Below, in pieces: positions 7,901 to 16,795 of a DNA stretch of 49,212 bases. Made by a program: the position numbers and the translations under genes. Location: contig JAMPAL010000009.1 in assembly GCA_023667245.1 (NCBI GenBank), positions 1-49,212 on the forward strand. Direction: 5' to 3'. This DNA comes from Anaeroplasma bactoclasticum (GTDB lineage: Bacteria > Bacillota_I > Bacilli_A > ML615J-28 > CAG-313). Below the pieces are notes generated by a model that did not search any database, was not told where the DNA came from, and saw only the letters and a list, made by a program, of their open reading frames with translations. How positions within the stretch are numbered: position 1 is the stretch's first letter; the number at the start of each line of letters is the position of its first letter.

Positions 7901-8590
7901 ATGATTGTGTATCTAGATTTATTAATATTATCAACCATTGTAGTCAATTTGGCTTTTATTAAAACCATTGCTTTTTTCTTTAAAGAAAAAATAAGTCTAA
8001 TTCGTTTATTACTGGCACTTTCTTTATCGGTTGGTCTTCTTTTTTTGTATTTATTGCCTTATCGTACCTATTTTGCTTTAAGATATATCGCGGGTATTTT
8101 CATTGGTATAGTGGCATTTCATCCTAAAAATATAAAGATTAAAATAATCGAAATTGTTATTTTTTATTTTCTTACAATGGCTTTTATTGGTACTTTATTT
8201 GTATTTCAAGTAAAAAGTCTAATTTTAATGTTAGTTAGTTTAGTATATGTTATCGTTTTATATATTATACAAAACTATCAAAAAGTCTTTCAAAAAGAAC
8301 AGCACTTTCAAGTCGATATACAAATCGGAGCACTCCATATGCAAGGATATTATGATACAGGAAATACATCTTATTATCAAGAAATGCCTATTATATATAT
8401 CAATAAAAAATATCAAGATAGCCAATTTAAAAAAATAGATTGTTTGGTCATACAAACGATTGAGGGAAATAGTCAAATGGATATATATATAGGACCTATA
8501 TTAAAGACAAAAAGACAGTCTTATTTAGTTGTCTATGCGTTTGTGAATCAAATGGAATATCAGGTTATTTTACACCGAGATATTTCATGA
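7901..8590 (+). CDS. spoIIGA: SpoIIGA, pro-sigma-E processing peptidase
   Basis: This is the membrane aspartic protease that activates pro-sigma-E in the mother cell during sporulation. The first half (about residues 1-128) holds about five hydrophobic helices. The second half is a single aspartic-protease-like domain with the catalytic motif DTGNT (Asp near 152), within GYYDTGNTSYYQEMPIIYIN. At 229 residues it is shorter than Bacillus SpoIIGA (about 310) and lacks some C-terminal sequence. A GAGGTGG ribosome site precedes the ATG. The assignment is reinforced by sigE directly downstream, the conserved gene order, and by the catalytic motif. Overall sequence similarity to family members is low, as usual for SpoIIGA. 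Confidence 0.85.
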   Translation: MIVYLDLLILSTIVVNLAFIKTIAFFFKEKISLIRLLLALSLSVGLLFLYLLPYRTYFALRYIAGIFIGIVAFHPKNIKIKIIEIVIFYFLTMAFIGTLFVFQVKSLILMLVSLVYVIVLYIIQNYQKVFQKEQHFQVDIQIGALHMQGYYDTGNTSYYQEMPIIYINKKYQDSQFKKIDCLVIQTIEGNSQMDIYIGPILKTKRQSYLVVYAFVNQMEYQVILHRDIS

Positions 8591-8658
8591 TGTTATATGC
8601 AATTTTCAACAAAATAAGATAGGTCTACACATTATAATAGATAGGTAAAGGAGATAAA

Positions 8659-9375
8659 ATGATGATAGGATTATTGAAAAGATTATTAGATAAAATATTT
8701 GGCATTAAGGTGCATACTAGTTGTTTTTATATTAATAGCAATAATTTATTGCCTCAACCACTTCAAGAAGAAGAGGAGACAAAATTATTATTATTAGTCA
8801 AAGAAGGTGATATTGAAGCAAGGAATAAACTGATTGAGCACAACTTACGACTTGTCGTATTTATTTCGAAAAAATTTGAGTCAACAAAAATTAATATGGA
8901 AGATTTGATTAGTATCGGTTCTATAGGATTAATCAAAGGTATTCAAACTTTTAAGATGGAAAAAAATATTAAACTTGCAACCTATGCATCAAGATGCATT
9001 GAAAATGAAATTTTAATGTATCTTAGAAAGACGCAGAAGGTTCGTCAAGAATATTCTTTAGATGAAGTGTTGAGTATAGATTCGGAAGGAAATGAAATGA
9101 TATTGTCAGATATCATCAGCTCAGAGGAAACCTTAGCATTAACCAAATTAACAGAAGAAGAAGATATTCGCAATCTATATTATGCATTAGATCGTTTAAA
9201 CAAACGGGAAAGAGAGATTATGATTATGCGATACGGATTATTTGGTGCTACCCCACTTACTCAAAAAGAAGTAGCTGATCAACTAGGTATATCACAATCT
9301 TACATTTCTCGATTAGAAAAACGAATAATTGAAAAAATGCGTCAAGATATAGAAAATTTAGTGAAAATAGCTTAA
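8659..9375 (+). CDS. sigE: RNA polymerase sigma factor SigE (mother-cell sporulation sigma), pro-form
   Basis: This sigma-70 family factor directs early mother-cell gene expression after asymmetric division. Residues 1 to about 25 form a hydrophobic/basic pro-sequence (LLKRLLDKIFGIKV) expected to be cut by SpoIIGA near CFYI-NSNN. The mature part has region 2 with LRLVVFISKKFE, the ISIGSIGLIKGIQTF and KLATYASRCIENEILMYLR blocks, and region 4 with LNKREREIMIMRYGLFG and the HTH TQKEVADQLGISQSYISRLEKR. AAAGGAG serves ATG 8659 (spacer 5) or ATG 8662 (spacer 8), and the latter may be the true start. A TATAAT lies at 8633-8638. A TTCAACAAA resembling a Spo0A box occurs at 8605-8613. Confidence 0.95.
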   Translation: MMIGLLKRLLDKIFGIKVHTSCFYINSNNLLPQPLQEEEETKLLLLVKEGDIEARNKLIEHNLRLVVFISKKFESTKINMEDLISIGSIGLIKGIQTFKMEKNIKLATYASRCIENEILMYLRKTQKVRQEYSLDEVLSIDSEGNEMILSDIISSEETLALTKLTEEEDIRNLYYALDRLNKREREIMIMRYGLFGATPLTQKEVADQLGISQSYISRLEKRIIEKMRQDIENLVKIA

Positions 9376-9431
9376 AATAAGATTACTTTTATAGGAGAAA
9401 AATAGAAAAAAGGTACCACTTTTTCAAGTGC

Positions 9432-9462
9432 TGCATAAAAAAAGTAATGAATGCGCATAATT
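9432..9462 (+). promoter_or_regulatory. Candidate sigma-F/sigma-G promoter of sigG
   Basis: TGCATA (9432-9437) and CATAATT (9456-9462) are 18 bases apart. They resemble the forespore consensus GHATR and CATNHTA with one mismatch at the end. The sigG start is 20 bases downstream. In Bacillus sigG is read by sigma-F and by sigma-G itself, so this placement is expected. Confidence 0.5.
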
Positions 9463-9481
9463 CTTTTGGAAGGTGAAGAAT

Positions 9482-10267
9482 ATGCGTAATAAAGTTGAGA
9501 TTACAGGTGTAAATACCTTAGATTTAAAGGTCCTGCCTCAAGAAGAAATGATGGAACTGATTCAAAAAAGTCAATCTGGTGATATGGAAGCAAGGGACAT
9601 TTTAGTAGAAGGAAATTTGAAATTGGTATTGAGTGTGGTTAAAAAATTCAATAATCGTGGTGAGGACTTAGATGATTTATTTCAAGTGGGTGCTATGGGA
9701 TTAATCAAAGCCATTGATAATTTTGATTTTTCTCATGGAGTAAAATTTTCTACTTATGCTGTACCGATGATTATTGGTGAGATTAGAAGGTATTTAAGAG
9801 ATAATTCAGTGGTTAGAATTAGCCGTTCTATCAAGGATACAGCCTATAAAGCTTTACAATTTAAAGAAAAATATTTTCAAAATTATGGGATGGAACCTTC
9901 AATTGAGACTATTGCACAAGGAATTGAGATGGATATGATTGATGTAATTATTGCACTGGAAGCCATTCAAGAACCTGTTTCCATTTATAGTCCAATTTAT
10001 AGTAATGGTGGAGATGAAATTTATTTGATTGATCAAATTGCTGATACCTATGAAACGGAAGAACAAAAGCTCAATCAAATGATTATTAATGAAGGTATTG
10101 CCAAATTAAATGAAAGATTAAAAGGCATCATTTATAGTAGATACTACGATAATAAAACCCAGATGGAAATAGCTGAGGAATTAGGTATATCTCAGGCTCA
10201 AGTGTCTAGACTGGAAAAAAGTGCACTTAAAATTATTTTTGATCAGAAAGATAAAGTTGCAAAATGA
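9482..10267 (+). CDS. sigG: RNA polymerase sigma factor SigG (late forespore sigma)
   Basis: This sigma-70 family factor turns on late forespore genes. The 261-residue product matches SigG from its first residues (MRNKVEITGV) through region 2 (LVEGNLKLVLSVVKKFNNRGEDLDDLFQVG). It continues with KAIDNFDFSHGVKFSTYAVPMIIGEIRRYLRDN, the region 3 RISRSIKDTAYKAL and the region 4 helix-turn-helix TQMEIAEELGISQAQVSRLEKSALK. The start at ATG 9482 is chosen because it gives the family N-terminus and has GGAAGGTG just upstream. A GTG at 9473 lies inside that ribosome site. There is no pro-sequence, as expected. It follows sigE by about 100 bases with its own promoter candidate. The SpoIIGA-SigE-SigG order is conserved in spore formers. 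Confidence 0.96.
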   Translation: MRNKVEITGVNTLDLKVLPQEEMMELIQKSQSGDMEARDILVEGNLKLVLSVVKKFNNRGEDLDDLFQVGAMGLIKAIDNFDFSHGVKFSTYAVPMIIGEIRRYLRDNSVVRISRSIKDTAYKALQFKEKYFQNYGMEPSIETIAQGIEMDMIDVIIALEAIQEPVSIYSPIYSNGGDEIYLIDQIADTYETEEQKLNQMIINEGIAKLNERLKGIIYSRYYDNKTQMEIAEELGISQAQVSRLEKSALKIIFDQKDKVAK

Positions 10268-10336
10268 GCATACCAATAGTGATAATGAAGAAATCATATC
10301 AAGATGAAAAATTTTAGAATCAAGAAAAAATAAAGG

Positions 10337-10369
10337 AAATAGTCCTATTCACTAATAGGACTATTTTTT
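10337..10369 (+). terminator. Terminator after sigG
   Basis: AAATAGTCCTATT (10337-10349) pairs perfectly with AATAGGACTATTT (10354-10366) around a CACT loop, followed by T residues. Confidence 0.92.
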
Positions 10370-10401
10370 GTTGTAAAGTTTATATTCAAAATGATAAAAT
10401 A

Positions 10402-10410
10402 TGCTATAAT
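10402..10410 (+). promoter_or_regulatory. Extended -10 promoter of the permease gene
   Basis: TGC followed by TATAAT (10405-10410) gives a TGn extended -10 about 45 bases before the ATG. A convincing -35 is not seen, which is tolerated for extended -10 promoters. Confidence 0.5.
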
Positions 10411-10454
10411 ATTCGAATGAATGAAATAGCATCAAGATAAAGAAGGAAAAATGT

Positions 10455-11768
10455 ATGAATCTTAGTTTAATTCTATCTATAGCTACTATTATTTGTTTGA
10501 TCTTATTTATACTCATCAAACCATCCATCCAGATTGGAAAAATTAAATTACAGTCATTTTGGTTGGTTACATTGATTGGTGCAATGAGCATTATACTATT
10601 TACACCCATATCACTTGGTACGCTTCGACAAATGGTTACTGAAAATAAGGGAATGAATCCACTAGAAATACTGACCTTGTTTATTTCTATGAGTGTTTTA
10701 TCAATTGCTTTAGATGAAGTAGGTTTTTTTCAAATGTGCGCTTATATGGCAACAAAGAAGGCTAAAAAAAGTCAGTTTGCTTTATTTATTTCTATTTCAA
10801 TTGTTGTTTCTATTTTGACTGTATTTACTTCCAATGACATTATTATTTTAACATTTACACCATTTATTTGCTATTTTGCCAAGCATACAAAGATCAATCC
10901 TATTCCTTATTTGGTAGCTGAATTTATCTTTGCCAACACTTGGTCTATGCTTTTTGTTATTGGTAATCCCACCAATATATTTCTAGCAAGTAGTTTTCAT
11001 ATTTCTTTTATTGATTATTTTCAGATTATGGCACTTCCTACACTAGTAGCTGGGGGAGTTGCAATTCTTTTGCTTTTACTCCTTTTTCATCGTTTTTTAC
11101 AACAACCCTTTTCATACTCCGATGAAGTAGAACATCAAAAATTGAATCCATTTTTGATGATAGTATGTCTGATCCATTTATTGATTTGTACTATTTTATT
11201 GGTTATATCCGCATATATTGATATAGAAATGTGGATTATTGCTTTCATATCTGCGATGTCACTCACGATGATCATGGCTGTAATTTGCATCATCAAGAAA
11301 GATAAATTAATTATAAAGGTATATAAAAGAGCACCTTGGTCGTTAATTCCGTTTGTATTATCTATGTATGTGATTGTACTTGCCCTAGATAGAGGAGGAA
11401 TGATTCAATCTATAGCCCATAGATTAGATACCCTATGTTATACAAAAGAATCAACCATTTATGCATATGGACTTACCTCTTATTTATTTTGCAATGCATT
11501 AAATAATATTCCAATGAGTGTGTTATTTGAAAACATTATTTTTTCTTCTAATCAAGTCTTTTTAACGGAAAGCATTTATAGTGCGATTATATCATCTAAT
11601 ATTGGCGCTTATTTTACTCCTCTTGGAGCACTTGCAGGAATCATGTGGATGTCCATTTTACGAAATGCTCAAATAAAATTTGGCTTTTTACAATTTATCA
11701 AGTATGGAGCTCTCATCTCTTTTACAGTATTGATAGCAGCACTGAGTGTCCTAGTATGGGTAGTTTAG
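10455..11768 (+). CDS. ArsB/CitM-type ion transporter superfamily permease
   Basis: A polytopic membrane protein of 437 residues with about ten to twelve hydrophobic helices. It has the two half-repeats of the ion transporter superfamily. The first half carries TSNDIIILTFTPFICYFA and FIFANTWSMLFVIGNPTNIFLA, close to the ArsB-type loop motifs (ND and GNPTN). The second half carries the matching CNALNNIPMSVLF and SSNIGAYFTPLGALAGIMW. Related proteins export arsenite or carry citrate, tricarboxylates or sodium, and the substrate cannot be decided from sequence. No ars regulator or arsenate reductase gene is nearby, so an arsenic role is not supported by context. GAAGGAAA precedes ATG 10455. Confidence 0.8.
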   Translation: MNLSLILSIATIICLILFILIKPSIQIGKIKLQSFWLVTLIGAMSIILFTPISLGTLRQMVTENKGMNPLEILTLFISMSVLSIALDEVGFFQMCAYMATKKAKKSQFALFISISIVVSILTVFTSNDIIILTFTPFICYFAKHTKINPIPYLVAEFIFANTWSMLFVIGNPTNIFLASSFHISFIDYFQIMALPTLVAGGVAILLLLLLFHRFLQQPFSYSDEVEHQKLNPFLMIVCLIHLLICTILLVISAYIDIEMWIIAFISAMSLTMIMAVICIIKKDKLIIKVYKRAPWSLIPFVLSMYVIVLALDRGGMIQSIAHRLDTLCYTKESTIYAYGLTSYLFCNALNNIPMSVLFENIIFSSNQVFLTESIYSAIISSNIGAYFTPLGALAGIMWMSILRNAQIKFGFLQFIKYGALISFTVLIAALSVLVWVV

Positions 11769-11906
11769 TTTAATTTAACAATCTAGTATAGGAATTATTT
11801 GCAAAGTAAAAATAAATATTATGGATACCATTAAAAAATAGATATATCATTTGTAAAATGCGGACGAGATATTTTGATGTAAAATGAAGGGGATTCTAGA
11901 AGAATA

Positions 11907-11915
11907 TGCTATAAT
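11907..11915 (+). promoter_or_regulatory. Extended -10 promoter of the ECF S-component gene
   Basis: TGC directly followed by TATAAT (11910-11915), 22 bases before the ATG. The leader is therefore too short for a riboswitch downstream of this start. Confidence 0.55.
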
Positions 11916-11937
11916 ATAGTGCAATGGAGGTAAAGAC

Positions 11938-12441
11938 ATGTTCAAAATAAACACAAAAAAATTAGTAATGTTGGCCATTTTGATGGCACTTGGTGTTGTA
12001 TTGAAGTTTTTTTCAATAGGAAATGGTGAATTTAGAATTAGTTTTTGGGATATCCCGTTATTTGTAGCGGGTATCATTGCAGGACCTTTTTATGGCACAC
12101 TATGTGCACTTGGCGCTGATTTAATTTATGGTCTTTGTTTTTCCCCTTTTCCTTTTTCTTTTATTATGATGTTTACAACTTTAGTTTGGGGAGCTATGGG
12201 AGGTCTTTTTTATCAAAAAGACATCAAGATTATAGTATTATTTGCTGTTGTGTTTATTACATCAATTAGTGCAACTGTCATCAATTCCATATATTTGACA
12301 TTATATTATGGTTGGGAAAGTATGCTTGTGAAATTGCCACTTCGACTCATTGTCTTGGTTTTAAAATGGCCTATTACAAGTGGTTTAATTTATTATCTAT
12401 ATAAATATGTGTTTTCAAGGTGGGTAAGTTCAAAAGAGTAG
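11938..12441 (+). CDS. ECF transporter substrate-binding subunit, folate (FolT) type
   Basis: A 167-residue membrane protein with about six helices, the size of ECF S-components, which capture a vitamin and dock on the EcfA-EcfA'-EcfT energising module. The stretch FRISFWDIPLFVAGIIAGPFYGTLCALGADLIYGL resembles the FolT family (FR-S and the G-GP-G-A-D-L motifs), and the N-terminal TKKLVMLAILMALGVVLKFFSI is typical of S-components. Folate is the best guess for the substrate; related S-components bind other vitamins. No ECF ATPases occur in the window, so it probably shares a module encoded elsewhere. GGAGG at 11926-11930 serves the start. Confidence 0.82.
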   Translation: MFKINTKKLVMLAILMALGVVLKFFSIGNGEFRISFWDIPLFVAGIIAGPFYGTLCALGADLIYGLCFSPFPFSFIMMFTTLVWGAMGGLFYQKDIKIIVLFAVVFITSISATVINSIYLTLYYGWESMLVKLPLRLIVLVLKWPITSGLIYYLYKYVFSRWVSSKE

Positions 12442-12521
12442 AAAAATGAAAACAAAAGGAGTATAATATATTATAGTATATATATTATCATCAAGATAAA
12501 ATATCATAAAGAGGTAATCAA

Positions 12522-14057
12522 ATGAGTCAAAAAAAATTAGTTATGTTAGTTATTATGGATGGATTTGGCATAAGAGAAAATCAAGATGGCAATGCTATCG
12601 CTTGTGCTAAAAAACCCAATTTAGATTATTTATTTCAAACATATCCCCATACTTTAATTGGCGCATCCGGTGAGGCAGTAGGACTACCTGATGGTCAAAT
12701 GGGGAATAGTGAGGTAGGACATTTGAATATTGGTGCTGGTCGTGTTGTATTTCAATCTTTAACAAGAGTCAATATTGCTTGTCGTGAGCATACGTTAGAT
12801 CAAATGCCAGCTATTGCTCATGCTATTGAACATGCCATTCAAAATCATTCTACTTTGCATATTATGGGGTTACTTTCTGATGGAGGTGTACATTCACATA
12901 TTGATCACATCATTTATTTGATGAACCAAGCCATCAAACGAGGTGTGGAAAAAGTAGTTGTGCATTCTTTCTTAGATGGAAGAGACGTACCACCTACGTC
13001 TGCTAAACAGTATTTAACCAAATTAGATGCTGCACGTGTAAAAGGAGTATCTTTAGGTGTCGTGAGTGGTAGATATTATGCTATGGACCGCGATAAAAAT
13101 TATGATAGAACCCAACTTGCATATGATGCACTTGTCTTTGGTGATGCGCCTATTAAAGGATTACTTTCTGGTATAGATGAAAGTTATCAAGAAGGCATTA
13201 CTGATGAATTTGTAAAGCCATATATTGTCACAGAAGGTTGTACGATTTGTGAAAATGATGCAGTGATATTTGCTAACTTTAGACCAGATAGAGCTATTCA
13301 AATGAGTGTTGCTTTAACCAATCCAGAAGAAGCAACCAGTGAAAAAGGCAATTTAAAACGATATCAAGTATTTGAAAATTTATGTTTTGTACAAATGATG
13401 CTTTATTCAGATAAAGTTAAAGGAGATATTGCATTTGGTTTACAAGAATTAGATCATATGTATGGTGATGTGATCGCAAGTAGAGGCCTTAAACAACTTA
13501 GAATTGCAGAAACAGAAAAATATGCTCATGTGACCTATTTCTTTGATGGTGGCGTAGATAAAACATTACCTGGTGCAGATCGAATCTTAGTCCCTTCTCC
13601 TAAGGTTGCAACGTATGATTTACAACCCGAAATGAGTGCAATTGAAGTAACGGATAAAGTAGTGGATGCCATTCTTTCTGAGCAATACGATACCATTATT
13701 TTAAATTATGCTAATTGCGATATGGTAGGACATACGGCTGTATTTGATGCGGCAGTAAAAGCAGTAGAAACAGTAGATACTTGTGTAGGACGTGTATATC
13801 AGGCTATTCAAAAAGTAGGAGGAACAATGGTACTTACAGCCGATCATGGTAATGCGGATATGATTTGGGATGAGAACCATAATCCATTTTCTGCACACAC
13901 AACCAATCCAGTTCCATTCCTCATTACCAATTCACATGTTGTATTGAGAAAAACTGGAAATTTAGGAGACATTGCGCCTACAATGTTAGAATTGTTAGAT
14001 GAACCACTTCCAAAAGAAATGACTGGAAGTAGTATGATAGAGTCGATAAAAGATTAA
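12522..14057 (+). CDS. gpmI: 2,3-bisphosphoglycerate-independent phosphoglycerate mutase
   Basis: This glycolytic enzyme interconverts 3- and 2-phosphoglycerate with two Mn2+ ions. The 511-residue length is typical. The N-terminal metal site is MDGFG (Asp13) and the phosphorylated serine is Ser63 in QMGNSEVGHLNIGAGR. Substrate and metal motifs follow: HSFLDGRDVPP, SGRYYAMDRD, FANFRPDRAIQ, NYANCDMVGHT, LTADHGNAD and FSAHTTNPVPF. A GAGGT ribosome site lies 7 bases before the ATG. It stands alone rather than in a gap-pgk-tpi-gpm-eno cluster. A strong terminator follows. Confidence 0.97.
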   Translation: MSQKKLVMLVIMDGFGIRENQDGNAIACAKKPNLDYLFQTYPHTLIGASGEAVGLPDGQMGNSEVGHLNIGAGRVVFQSLTRVNIACREHTLDQMPAIAHAIEHAIQNHSTLHIMGLLSDGGVHSHIDHIIYLMNQAIKRGVEKVVVHSFLDGRDVPPTSAKQYLTKLDAARVKGVSLGVVSGRYYAMDRDKNYDRTQLAYDALVFGDAPIKGLLSGIDESYQEGITDEFVKPYIVTEGCTICENDAVIFANFRPDRAIQMSVALTNPEEATSEKGNLKRYQVFENLCFVQMMLYSDKVKGDIAFGLQELDHMYGDVIASRGLKQLRIAETEKYAHVTYFFDGGVDKTLPGADRILVPSPKVATYDLQPEMSAIEVTDKVVDAILSEQYDTIILNYANCDMVGHTAVFDAAVKAVETVDTCVGRVYQAIQKVGGTMVLTADHGNADMIWDENHNPFSAHTTNPVPFLITNSHVVLRKTGNLGDIAPTMLELLDEPLPKEMTGSSMIESIKD

Positions 14058-14063
14058 AAAAGT

Positions 14064-14098
14064 AAAATGCAGGTACTAAGAAAGTATCTGCATTTTTT
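14064..14098 (+). terminator. Terminator after gpmI
   Basis: AAAATGCAGGTACT and AGTATCTGCATTTT (14083-14096) pair over 14 bases with one G-U pair around an AAGAA loop, followed by a T run. Confidence 0.92.
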
Positions 14099-14181
14099 GT
14101 TGATAAAAAGAGATGTAAAAAAATAGAAAAAAACTCCCAAATAGTGTAATATAAGTTTAGAAAGAAAAAAGAGGAGTCTAT

Positions 14182-15816
14182 ATGGGAAAGAAGATGGGAT
14201 TAATTTCAAAAATTTCCTTTTTGGTTTGGAGTATCTGTTTAGTTACAGTCATTACTTTTGCTACAAAACAAGCCAAACAAGTGTTTAATGCATTGATGAA
14301 AATTGTGCCTTTAAAAACGATAAAAGTAGAAGATGTGGATATGAATATACCCGCCTATTATGTTATAGGTAGAGAATATGAACTAAGATATACGGTATAT
14401 CCACAAACTACAGAAGATGCTGGTCTTAAATTTGAATCACTTAATCCAGATGTTTTCAAAGTGAATGGAAATTCAAAAATTGTTGGATTAAGGACGGAAG
14501 AAGAAAACACTTCTGGACAATTGCGGATTACTTCATCTGGTAATCCAGATTTTGAAAAAATTGTTGATTTAGAGTTCAAAAAGACATATCCTGCTGACCT
14601 TACTTTTGAAATATACAAATGGAAGACTACATATGATGAAGAAACGAAAGCTTATGATTGGCAAAAAGATGTGCCCATTTATCTTACGTATCAATTGATT
14701 GCAGGGCGTGACGCTATATCAGAAGCAGGCGTTACATTTACCTATGATGAAGAATATATAGAAAAAGTCAATAACTATAAATTCATCCCCCGAAAGGAAA
14801 CAGGTGATGAACCTACTAAGATTACTTGTACAGCAAGTAATGGCAAATCAGTTACTTTGAATTTTAATATTACCCCTCATACCGAAGTAGAAGCAATTAG
14901 TGCTTTTAGTTTAGTGGATGCCAATAATAATCCCATGTCTATTGATGAACCATTGTTAGTTGGCTCAAATCCTAAAGTATACTTAAAAAATGGAGATGAT
15001 TTCGTATATACTGATTATATCCTTTCTTCAAGTGATGAATCTGTATTGGGAGTAACAAGTAGTGATAATTTGGTAATCAAAAAAGCAGGTAAGGCAGTTC
15101 TTACTGTTACAGTACCACACCCAGAAAAAGAAGTCACATATGCTAAGGAAATAATAGTAAAGAATCAACTGAATTTACCTGTGCTTTCTGGCGATGTGAT
15201 TCAAGAAGATGGTACAATTGTTTTAAAATATGATACAAGGGCAAAAATTACATATTCTTATCCTTGGAACACAACGTATAGAAGAATGAGTATTCAGTGT
15301 GGCAGTATTGGTCTTTCTGCTACTGACCCAAACGATGTCAATTACTTTTATATGCGAGGATTAAAAATCGGTGATACAACGATGACCATTACTATAAATG
15401 ATGGCTTTCAAGAGCTAAAACAAGTCTATAAAGTGAAAGTCATTCGTGAGAAAGTAGATGGTCTTTCTACAAGTGCTCTTTCTCGTATTGTGAGTAAATA
15501 TTTAGGACATATGCTTTTCTTTATGATAGATGGCTTTCTTGCTTGTTGGGCATTTTTTATTCATTCTACTAAAAAAAGAAGAATTAGAGGTATTCTAGCT
15601 TTGCTTACTTCTGGATTATATCTAGCATGTTTGACAGAGTTTATTCAATATTTTATTCCGGGTAGAAATTGTTGTGTAGAAGATGTTGTCTTAGATACTA
15701 CGGGTTATTTTATAGGTGCAGCTATTTTCCTCATTTTGTGGATGATTAAAACCATCTTATTCAAAGGTATTCAACTGGCCAAGAATGGTAAAAAGAAGCA
15801 ACCTACATTAGAGTAG
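14182..15816 (+). CDS. Membrane protein with Ig-like ectodomain and C-terminal VanZ domain
   Basis: A 544-residue protein. Residues about 8-27 are an N-terminal transmembrane helix. Residues about 45-430 form an extracellular region of beta-sandwich-like repeats, for example LRYTVYPQTTEDAGLKFESLNPDVFKV and SSSDESVLGVTSSDNLVIKKAGKAVLTVTV, which look like bacterial Ig-like (BIG2-type) modules. From about residue 438 a four-helix VanZ domain follows. Its conserved motif is at 486-510: Glu486, Gln489, PGR (493-495), an Asp pair and a Gly. VanZ-family proteins are linked to teicoplanin tolerance and cell-surface functions, but their chemistry is unknown. The joining of a large Ig-like ectodomain to VanZ is unusual. 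GAGGAG precedes the ATG. Confidence 0.8.
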   Translation: MGKKMGLISKISFLVWSICLVTVITFATKQAKQVFNALMKIVPLKTIKVEDVDMNIPAYYVIGREYELRYTVYPQTTEDAGLKFESLNPDVFKVNGNSKIVGLRTEEENTSGQLRITSSGNPDFEKIVDLEFKKTYPADLTFEIYKWKTTYDEETKAYDWQKDVPIYLTYQLIAGRDAISEAGVTFTYDEEYIEKVNNYKFIPRKETGDEPTKITCTASNGKSVTLNFNITPHTEVEAISAFSLVDANNNPMSIDEPLLVGSNPKVYLKNGDDFVYTDYILSSSDESVLGVTSSDNLVIKKAGKAVLTVTVPHPEKEVTYAKEIIVKNQLNLPVLSGDVIQEDGTIVLKYDTRAKITYSYPWNTTYRRMSIQCGSIGLSATDPNDVNYFYMRGLKIGDTTMTITINDGFQELKQVYKVKVIREKVDGLSTSALSRIVSKYLGHMLFFMIDGFLACWAFFIHSTKKRRIRGILALLTSGLYLACLTEFIQYFIPGRNCCVEDVVLDTTGYFIGAAIFLILWMIKTILFKGIQLAKNGKKKQPTLE

Positions 15817-15851
15817 AAAGAAATTCTCTTGTTTAGAGAGTTTCTTTTTTT
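15817..15851 (+). terminator. Terminator after the VanZ gene
   Basis: AAAGAAATTCTCT (15817-15829) pairs with AGAGAGTTTCTTT (15835-15847) with one G-U pair, directly after the stop codon, followed by T residues. Confidence 0.85.
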
Positions 15852-15901
15852 ACTCTCTTTTAGAAGATATAGATTGGCGATATCAAAATCAAAAGAATAG
15901 G

Positions 15902-15930
15902 TTGAATAAAGAGGGAGATATTTGTATAAT
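15902..15930 (+). promoter_or_regulatory. Sigma-A promoter of the haemolysin III gene
   Basis: TTGAAT (15902-15907), a 17-base spacer and TATAAT (15925-15930). The first in-frame start codon of the reading frame (TTG 15902) is this -35 box, so the gene must begin downstream. Confidence 0.8.
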
Positions 15931-15961
15931 GATAATGTATAAAAATAACAGGAGGGCATAT

Positions 15962-16738
15962 ATGACAAAAAAAGAAATTAGAAAACAATATCAAATCAAT
16001 AAGAAAAAATTAAAAAAATCTTATAAAAGACATAAGACATTGGTTCAAAATCAATATATACAAGATTTAGATAATTATTATGAACAAAAAGGAGGGAGAC
16101 CTCATACGAATCCGCCCTATCGTAGCGTCTTAGAAGAAATTGGTAATGCGGTGACACATGGATTAGGCAGTCTATTTTCTGTAGTAGCATTGATTTTAAT
16201 GCTTATTCAATCCCATACAGTACAAGAGTATGTGGGTGCTTGTATGTATTTTATTGGACTATTTTTAATGTTTACGATGAGCACACTTTACCATTGTTTT
16301 CCATATGGCAGTAAAGTCAAACGTATTTTTAGGCGCTTTGACTATTCTTCTATTTATTTGTTGATTGGTGCTACATTTGCTCCTATTTTGCTTTGCTATA
16401 TCGGTGGTACAATAGGAACAATCTTCTTTATTATACAGTGGTGTATTATTGTGATAGGGATTACATTGATTGCGGTATTTGGTCCGACTCGGTTAAAATT
16501 TATTCATTTTCCATTATATATATTATTAGGTTGGAGTGGTCTTTTCTTTTTACCTAATATGATTCGTCATAATATTATATTATTTGGATATATCTTAAGT
16601 GGGGGAATTGTTTATACACTAGGTATTATTCCGTTTGTAATAGATAAGAAGGTTTCTCATTTTATTTGGCATATATTTGTAATAATAGGGGCAGTCATCC
16701 AGTGGTTAGGTATTTATATTTGTTTATACTTGAGATAG
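15962..16738 (+). CDS. Haemolysin III (PAQR) family membrane protein
   Basis: A 258-residue integral membrane protein. The first 60 residues are strongly basic and cytoplasmic (KKEIRKQYQINKKKLKKSYKRH). After that come seven hydrophobic helices with the PAQR/Hly-III signature: EIGNAVTHGLGSL before helix 1, the MSTLYHCF motif with its conserved Ser and His, the RRFDYSSIYLLIGATFAPI helix, and the C-terminal SHFIWHIFV pair of His residues. The conserved residues are those proposed to bind zinc in a hydrolase-like site. Despite the name, no haemolytic role is established for most members. ACAGGAGGG ends 5 bases before ATG 15962, and an upstream extension falls in the promoter. Confidence 0.88.
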   Translation: MTKKEIRKQYQINKKKLKKSYKRHKTLVQNQYIQDLDNYYEQKGGRPHTNPPYRSVLEEIGNAVTHGLGSLFSVVALILMLIQSHTVQEYVGACMYFIGLFLMFTMSTLYHCFPYGSKVKRIFRRFDYSSIYLLIGATFAPILLCYIGGTIGTIFFIIQWCIIVIGITLIAVFGPTRLKFIHFPLYILLGWSGLFFLPNMIRHNIILFGYILSGGIVYTLGIIPFVIDKKVSHFIWHIFVIIGAVIQWLGIYICLYLR

Positions 16739-16795
16739 TAAATATTGGATATGCATTTAAAATGCTAGCAAATTTGTGAAAAAAGTGTATAATAG

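Noticed and set aside
11769-11937. Tetrahydrofolate or other riboswitch ahead of the FolT-type gene
   Set aside because: The extended -10 at 11907-11915 leaves only about 15-20 bases of leader, and no riboswitch core is seen upstream.
15902-15961. Earlier start for the haemolysin III gene
   Set aside because: This stretch is the promoter (TTGAAT-17-TATAAT), and a strong AGGAGG lies just before ATG 15962.
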